From assembly GCA_045611635.1 (NCBI GenBank), contig JAZKXL010000049.1, positions 1-9,426 on the forward strand: a stretch of DNA of 9,426 nucleotides, written 5' to 3'. This stretch comes from Fimenecus sp045611635. GTDB lineage: Bacteria; Bacillota; Clostridia; Oscillospirales; Acutalibacteraceae. The translations under genes were made by a program, and so were the position numbers. The notes under the pieces were generated by a model. The model saw only the letters and a list, made by a program, of their open reading frames with translations. It was not told the DNA's origin and did not search any database. This document shows, piece by piece, positions 6,521 through 9,426 of the stretch (the stretch's first letter is position 1; the number at the start of each line of letters is the position of its first letter).

Positions 6521-6969
6521 TATGCTTTAGTTGCTACAAACGAATATGTTGCACCGTCAACAATGTCAGTTGAGTCAACACCTGTGCTAGCATATTCACC
6601 GTTTACATAAAATGCCCAATAAGCGCCGTCAGCGGTGTAGTCATACTTAATTCCGTTTACGGTGTCAACCATAAGACCATATTGACTACTTTCACCTGAA
6701 ATGAGTTTTTCGTTAATCAAGGCGTCACCAACTGTTTTGGCGTCAGTTTTAATGTCAAAGGATTTTTCGCTTCCGTCAAGGTCAACTACCTTGAAAACAA
6801 AGCTTAATTCCTTTTTTGTTTCGCCACTGGCCTGTGTAGTGGTTGTGGTTGTGGTTGTGGTTGTGTTACTATCATTTTTTCCACACGCTGAAAATGTAAG
6901 TGCCATAGCCACAATAAGCACCAGCGAGAGAATAGACAGTACTACTTTTGATTTAATTACATTTTTCAT
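6520..6969 (-). CDS. DUF4430 (transcobalamin C-terminal-like) lipoprotein
   Basis: This surface lipoprotein probably captures cobalamin for the S component encoded next to it. The signal peptide ends in a lipobox, FSAC, with acylated Cys29. A low-complexity linker with ten consecutive threonines (about 36-45) precedes a compact beta domain of about 95 residues. The end of that domain, GAYWAFYVNGEYASTGVDSTDIVDGATYSFV, matches the DUF4430 family, which is related to the C-terminal beta domain of transcobalamin and intrinsic factor. At 149 residues it holds only that beta domain and lacks the helical barrel of the animal proteins. AAGGAGA (6984-6978) sits 9 nt before the ATG. It is the first gene after the riboswitch and overlaps the S-component gene by one base. 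Binding to B12 is an inference from the fold and the riboswitch, not something seen directly. Confidence 0.85.
   Translation of the reverse strand: MKNVIKSKVVLSILSLVLIVAMALTFSACGKNDSNTTTTTTTTTTQASGETKKELSFVFKVVDLDGSEKSFDIKTDAKTVGDALINEKLISGESSQYGLMVDTVNGIKYDYTADGAYWAFYVNGEYASTGVDSTDIVDGATYSFVATKA
6839..6866. repeat. Hexanucleotide tandem repeat encoding a poly-Thr linker
   Basis: On the plus strand the unit GGTTGT occurs four times in a row (6841-6864); on the coding strand this alternates ACA and ACC threonine codons. Each unit adds two residues without a frameshift, so copy-number change would alter the length of the linker between the lipid anchor and the DUF4430 domain. Confidence 0.85.
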
Positions 6970-7018
6970 ACTTGTAATCTCCTTAATATTATGTTTTTTT
7001 GATATTTGGCTTACCGCT

Positions 7019-7042
7019 ATATCGGTTTTCGCGACAACGATA
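7019..7042 (-). promoter_or_regulatory. Putative P13/L13 expression-platform hairpin of the B12 riboswitch
   Basis: On the minus strand TATCG (7042-7038) can pair with CGATA (7024-7020), leaving a loop that contains GAAAA (7030-7026). That loop is complementary to TTTTC in the aptamer's L5 loop (7143-7139), consistent with the kissing-loop contact of cobalamin riboswitches. A competing hairpin, ACCG/CGGT (7026-7023 with 7016-7013), overlaps it. There is no U-rich terminator, so translational control is the better guess. Confidence 0.45.
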
Positions 7043-7043
7043 A

Positions 7044-7208
7044 CTTAAAGACCGGGTATTCCGACTTGCAAACTAAAATGCGATTTTCGTCTTCTCAGAA
7101 AAAACTTTCCAATGACTTTACCCTTGTGGCAAGAGTATGAAAATTGCTCATTTGCTTACGGCGACGGACTCGTTCAGGAATTACACCTGATTCCTCGACA
7201 TCTTTGAC
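7044..7208 (-). ncRNA. Cobalamin (B12) riboswitch aptamer
   Basis: Read on the minus strand, the leader shows the conserved cobalamin-aptamer blocks in order. A P1 arm (AAAGA, 7205-7201) pairs with TCTTT at 7051-7047. GGAATCAGGTGTAATTCCTG gives the CAGG/CCTG P3 stem. Next come CGAGTCCGTCGCCGTAAGC (7172-7154), a P5 stem-loop closed by GCAA/TTGC, GCCACAAGGG, GGAAAG and GAAGACG. The B12 box variant CAAGTCGGAATACCCGG (7068-7052) closes the core. The aptamer starts about 8 nt after the predicted transcription start and ends about 75 nt before the lipoprotein ATG. Cobalamin binding is expected to switch the operon off. The residue pattern is strong enough to name the family; the subclass is not assigned. 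Confidence 0.9.
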
Positions 7209-7222
7209 CTATATCAACAAAT

Positions 7223-7251
7223 ATGATATACCCAAACGAAAAATAAATCAA
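7223..7251 (-). promoter_or_regulatory. Promoter of the B12 riboswitch-lipoprotein operon
   Basis: On the minus strand TTGATT (7251-7246) and TATCAT (7228-7223) are separated by 17 nt, placing the start near 7216, just before the aptamer's P1 arm. The hexamers match the consensus at four and five of six positions. Confidence 0.6.
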
Positions 7252-7258
7252 CAAAAAC

Positions 7259-7287
7259 TTGATTTATAATGTAAATCATATTAAAAT
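7259..7287 (+). promoter_or_regulatory. Promoter of the GDPD-family gene
   Basis: TTGATT (7259-7264) and TAAAAT (7282-7287) have a 17-nt spacer. The predicted start near 7294 leaves a short leader to the GGAAG (7304-7308) before the ATG at 7316. The -35 is identical to that of the divergent B12 operon promoter, and the two -35 boxes face away from each other with 7 nt between them. Confidence 0.55.
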
Positions 7288-7315
7288 AGTTCTATGATTT
7301 TATGGAAGTGATTAT

Positions 7316-8083
7316 ATGAAAAAAATTTTAATACCAACAGTCGCGTTGATTACTATCGCAATAATTGCAACAACAATATTTTTTGGGGTGCGTACAATGA
7401 AATTGAACGAATACAAAAATGCAGAATTAAATTTGCCTGACGGATTTACAATTACCGCCCATACAGGTTGCATGAAAACGGAAGATAATTCTCTTGAATC
7501 AATAAAAGTTGGTATTGAAAATGGTGCAAAAATCGTAGAATTTGACTTGTATTTTAATGAAAAAGGTGAGCCCGTGCTTGCTCACGACGAGCCGGTCGGC
7601 GGTGAAGTAACTCTTAACGAAGCATTTGCATATCTTGCAAAATACAAGAATATACAAGCAAATGTTGATATTAAAACTGTTGATGCACTTGAAAAGGTTT
7701 ACCCTTTGGCAAAAGCGAATAATGTTGAAGACCGAATTTTCTATACAGGTGTTGGCGAGGAAGATGTTGAAACAGTAAGAAAAGATAGTCCTGAAATAAA
7801 ATATTTTCTTAATGTAGATGTTGATAAATCCCAAAATACTGATAAAGAATATTTGCTTTCTCTCGTAGAAAAAGTGAAAAAAGCAGGTGCTATAGGCATA
7901 AATTTCAACTATAAAGCTGCGTCAAAAGAGTTAGTTAATATTTTTCACGAAAACGGACTCCTTGTGTCAATTTGGACAGTAAATGACGAATATAATATGT
8001 ATAAAATTTTGTCTTTTGGTCCTGATAATATCACTACAAGACATCCCGACGAATTAGCAAAAATTGTTGACCAAAAAAATTAA
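7316..8083 (+). CDS. Membrane-anchored glycerophosphodiester phosphodiesterase-family protein
   Basis: Members of this TIM-barrel family hydrolyse glycerophosphodiesters to an alcohol and glycerol 3-phosphate. Residues 4-23 form one hydrophobic segment (ILIPTVALITIAIIATTIFF), an N-terminal anchor or uncleaved signal, so the domain probably faces outside. The barrel shows the acid-base His49, Glu56 with Asn58 (TEDNSLES), the metal ligands Glu75 and Asp77 (VEFDLYF), His90 with Asp91 (LAHDEP) and Asp118 with Lys120 (NVDIK). It ends with INTHP-like ITTRHPDEL in place of the usual IITDYP. The usual HRG is HTG here (49-51), so the conserved arginine is missing; either this is a divergent subfamily or the substrate differs. 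The protein has 255 residues, normal for a single-domain member. It is a single-gene unit with its own promoter, divergent from the B12 operon; only a weak hairpin follows. Confidence 0.82.
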   Translation: MKKILIPTVALITIAIIATTIFFGVRTMKLNEYKNAELNLPDGFTITAHTGCMKTEDNSLESIKVGIENGAKIVEFDLYFNEKGEPVLAHDEPVGGEVTLNEAFAYLAKYKNIQANVDIKTVDALEKVYPLAKANNVEDRIFYTGVGEEDVETVRKDSPEIKYFLNVDVDKSQNTDKEYLLSLVEKVKKAGAIGINFNYKAASKELVNIFHENGLLVSIWTVNDEYNMYKILSFGPDNITTRHPDELAKIVDQKN

Positions 8084-8101
8084 GGAAATTTGTCAAAATT
8101 A

Positions 8102-8130
8102 TTGACTTTTTTGTAAATTTTCATTATATT
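8102..8130 (+). promoter_or_regulatory. Promoter of the potA operon
   Basis: TTGACT (8102-8107) and TATATT (8125-8130), 17 nt apart, match the sigma-A consensus at five of six positions each. The start is expected near 8137, giving a leader of about 80 nt before potA. The -35 lies in the 3' arm of a short GTCAA/TTGAC inverted repeat (8092-8106). Confidence 0.7.
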
Positions 8131-8137
8131 TATTCTA

Positions 8138-8216
8138 TACCAATTAGGGTGGGGCGGAAGCGTGTTTTTTCCGTCAAATCCCAACTATATCTATCGGTTG
8201 GAAAGGGGCTGCATAA
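8138..8216 (+). promoter_or_regulatory. Structured 5' leader of potA, candidate RNA switch
   Basis: The leader is strikingly G-rich for this genome, with GGGTGGGG at 8147-8154. CGGAA (8155-8159) pairs with TTCCG (8169-8173), and the helix can extend as TGGGG (8150-8154) with TCCCA (8179-8183) around a 5-nt bulge. Alternatively CCAAC (8181-8185) pairs with GTTGG (8197-8201) immediately before the ribosome-binding site AAAGGGG (8202-8208). The two structures share CCA and cannot form together. I match it to no riboswitch class that I know; the ligand, if any, is unknown. Confidence 0.45.
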
Positions 8217-9335
8217 TTGAAAAACAATCCAGTTATTATTGACCTCAAAAACATAAGCGTAAGCTTTGACAATCAAAAAATACTTAATAACATTAGTCTT
8301 TATATCCGTGATGGTGAGTTTATCACCTTGCTCGGTCCTTCGGGCTGCGGCAAAACAACAACCTTGCGTATTATTGCAGGTTTTTTACAGCAGGATTCGG
8401 GTGATGTTATTTTTGAAGGAAAAAATATCAATGGTGTGCCGGCGTTTAAGCGTCAGGTTAACACCATTTTTCAGCGTTATGCTCTTTTTCCTCATTTGAA
8501 TGTTTATGAAAATATTGCATTCGGACTCCGCCTTAAAAAGTGGAAAGAGGATGCAATTAAAGAAAAGGTTAGCGAAATGCTTACTTTAGTAAATCTTAAG
8601 GGTTTTGGTCCTCGTCGTATTGACTCGCTTTCAGGTGGTCAACAACAACGAGTTGCTATTGCACGCGCTTTGGCGGTTAATCCAAGAGTTGTGCTTCTTG
8701 ATGAGCCACTTGGTGCTCTTGACCTTAAACTCCGTAAAGATATGCAAATCGAACTTAAAAACATTCAACAAAAATTGGGCATTACTTTTATATATGTTAC
8801 TCACGACCAAGAAGAAGCACTTTCAATGTCTGATACAGTTGTTGTTATGGATGGCGGTGAAATTCAACAAATCGGTACTCCTTTGGACATTTATAACGAG
8901 CCCAAAAATGCCTTTGTTGCTGACTTTATCGGTGAAAGTAATATTCTTGATGGCGTTATGAGAGAAGATTTTACAGTTGAATTCCACGGAATTAAATTCC
9001 AATGTGTTGACAAGGGCTTTAAGAAAAATGAGCCAGTTGACGTTGTAATCCGTCCTGAAGATATTGACGTTGTTGCTCCTGAAAATGGTATGCTTCAAGG
9101 CACAGTTACATCAGTAACCTTTAAAGGCGTGCATTACGAAATTATTGTTGATATTGATAACTTTAAATGGTTGATTCAAACTACTGTAAAGAGTGAAGTT
9201 GGTAGCGTAATCGGCATTTCTATTGACCCTGATGAAATGCACATTATGAAAAAATCACAGTATTCAGGTCTTTATGGTGACTATAGCTCGTTCAGTGATG
9301 AATTTGATGAGCTTTCTCAGGTGGAGGAGGAATAA
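8217..9335 (+). CDS. potA: Spermidine/putrescine ABC transporter ATP-binding protein PotA
   Basis: PotA is the cytoplasmic ATPase of the PotABCD polyamine importer. All ABC motifs are intact: Walker A GPSGCGKTT (40-48), Q-loop Gln86 in FQRYALFPHLNVYENIAFGL, signature LSGGQQQRV (138-146), Walker B VVLLDEP (158-164), D-loop GALD (166-169) and H-loop His196 (THDQEE). Residues from about 240 on form a C-terminal TOBE-like domain, with VVIRPEDIDVV near 276-286. The length of 372 residues is normal, and the FQRYALFPHLNVYENI segment is typical of the PotA/spermidine branch over sugar importers. The start is TTG at 8217, 8 nt after AAAGGGG (8202-8208); no ATG or GTG is better placed. Its TAA overlaps the ATG of the next permease gene. 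Expression is driven by the promoter at 8102 and possibly tuned by the structured leader. The specificity is inferred from the family and the neighbouring gene. Confidence 0.92.
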   Translation: MKNNPVIIDLKNISVSFDNQKILNNISLYIRDGEFITLLGPSGCGKTTTLRIIAGFLQQDSGDVIFEGKNINGVPAFKRQVNTIFQRYALFPHLNVYENIAFGLRLKKWKEDAIKEKVSEMLTLVNLKGFGPRRIDSLSGGQQQRVAIARALAVNPRVVLLDEPLGALDLKLRKDMQIELKNIQQKLGITFIYVTHDQEEALSMSDTVVVMDGGEIQQIGTPLDIYNEPKNAFVADFIGESNILDGVMREDFTVEFHGIKFQCVDKGFKKNEPVDVVIRPEDIDVVAPENGMLQGTVTSVTFKGVHYEIIVDIDNFKWLIQTTVKSEVGSVIGISIDPDEMHIMKKSQYSGLYGDYSSFSDEFDELSQVEEE

Positions 9336-9426
9336 TGAAAAAATCCTCATTCCTTCAAAAGATGCTTAATGCACCTTATATGCTCTGGTCGGTGTTATTT
9401 ATAGTAGCACCGCTCATAATGGTTAT
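9335..9426 (+). CDS. potB: ABC transporter permease, PotB-like (3' truncated by the window end)
   Basis: The frame starts at ATG 9335, one base inside the potA stop codon (TAATG), with GGAGG at 9323-9327 seven nt upstream. The 30 visible residues begin MKKSSFLQKMLNAPYMLWSVL and continue into a hydrophobic stretch (VLFIVAPLIMV), the short basic cytoplasmic start and first membrane helix typical of the PotB permease subunit. Position after potA is the conserved order potA-potB-potC-potD, which supports the name. The rest lies outside the window, so nothing else can be judged. Confidence 0.75.
   Translation, partial: MKKSSFLQKMLNAPYMLWSVLFIVAPLIMV

Noticed and set aside
6701..7048. Plus-strand open frame over the lipoprotein gene and riboswitch
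   Set aside because: Its valine run is just the complement of the poly-Thr repeat, and it crosses a structured leader on the other strand.
8091..8112. Intrinsic terminator after the GDPD gene
   Set aside because: The GTCAA/TTGAC stem is only 5 bp and AT-rich, and its 3' arm is better explained as the -35 box of the potA promoter; at most a leaky terminator.
8147..8154. G-quadruplex in the potA leader
   Set aside because: Only two solid G runs are adjacent; the hairpin pairings explain the bases better.
1..9426. CRISPR arrays, insertion sequences, tRNA or rRNA genes
   Set aside because: No spaced direct repeats, transposase motifs, terminal inverted repeats, cloverleaf or rRNA-like sequence were seen.

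Overview
The window is AT-rich, with short intergenic gaps, strong purine-rich ribosome-binding sites and a Thr-rich lipoprotein linker. It carries nrdR, a type I-like dockerin, an ECF-type vitamin transporter and potA. Together these point to an anaerobic, low-GC Clostridia member, most likely a gut or rumen bacterium of the Ruminococcaceae/Oscillospiraceae type. This assignment is an inference from gene content; no rRNA gene is present.

Layout. (1) 2-172: the C-terminal end of an unrecognised protein, then a short tandem repeat and a strong hairpin terminator. (2) 348-3898, plus strand: a tight four-gene operon of a circularly permuted ATP-grasp ligase, an alpha-E protein, a transglutaminase-like protein and a TIM-barrel sugar-phosphate isomerase/epimerase-like protein. 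The first three form a known conserved amidoligase cassette of unknown product. (3) 3903-5992, plus strand: nrdR with its own promoter and a perfect-core NrdR box at the expected transcription start. It is followed 19 nt later by a secreted transglutaminase-dockerin protein and a bidirectional terminator. (4) 7251-5999, minus strand: a promoter and a cobalamin (B12) riboswitch, then a DUF4430 (transcobalamin C-terminal-like) lipoprotein overlapping by one base an ECF transporter S component. Together these make a compact B12-capture module. (5) 7316-8083, plus strand, divergent: a membrane-anchored glycerophosphodiester phosphodiesterase-family protein with an HTG variant of the HRG motif. (6) 8102 to the window end, plus strand: a promoter, an 80-nt G-rich leader with two mutually exclusive hairpins, potA starting at TTG, and the first codons of potB, the start of a spermidine/putrescine ABC importer operon.

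How the genes work together. The amidoligase cassette probably builds and trims a peptide-like bond on an unknown target. NrdR represses ribonucleotide reductase genes and probably its own operon. The riboswitch links the lipoprotein/S-component pair to B12 import, which makes the pair's substrate predictable from sequence alone. The potA leader looks like an uncharacterised RNA switch. The points most worth following are the B12 module, the potA leader, the N-terminally short amidoligase cassette with its added TIM-barrel gene, and the odd pairing of nrdR with a dockerin-bearing exported transglutaminase.
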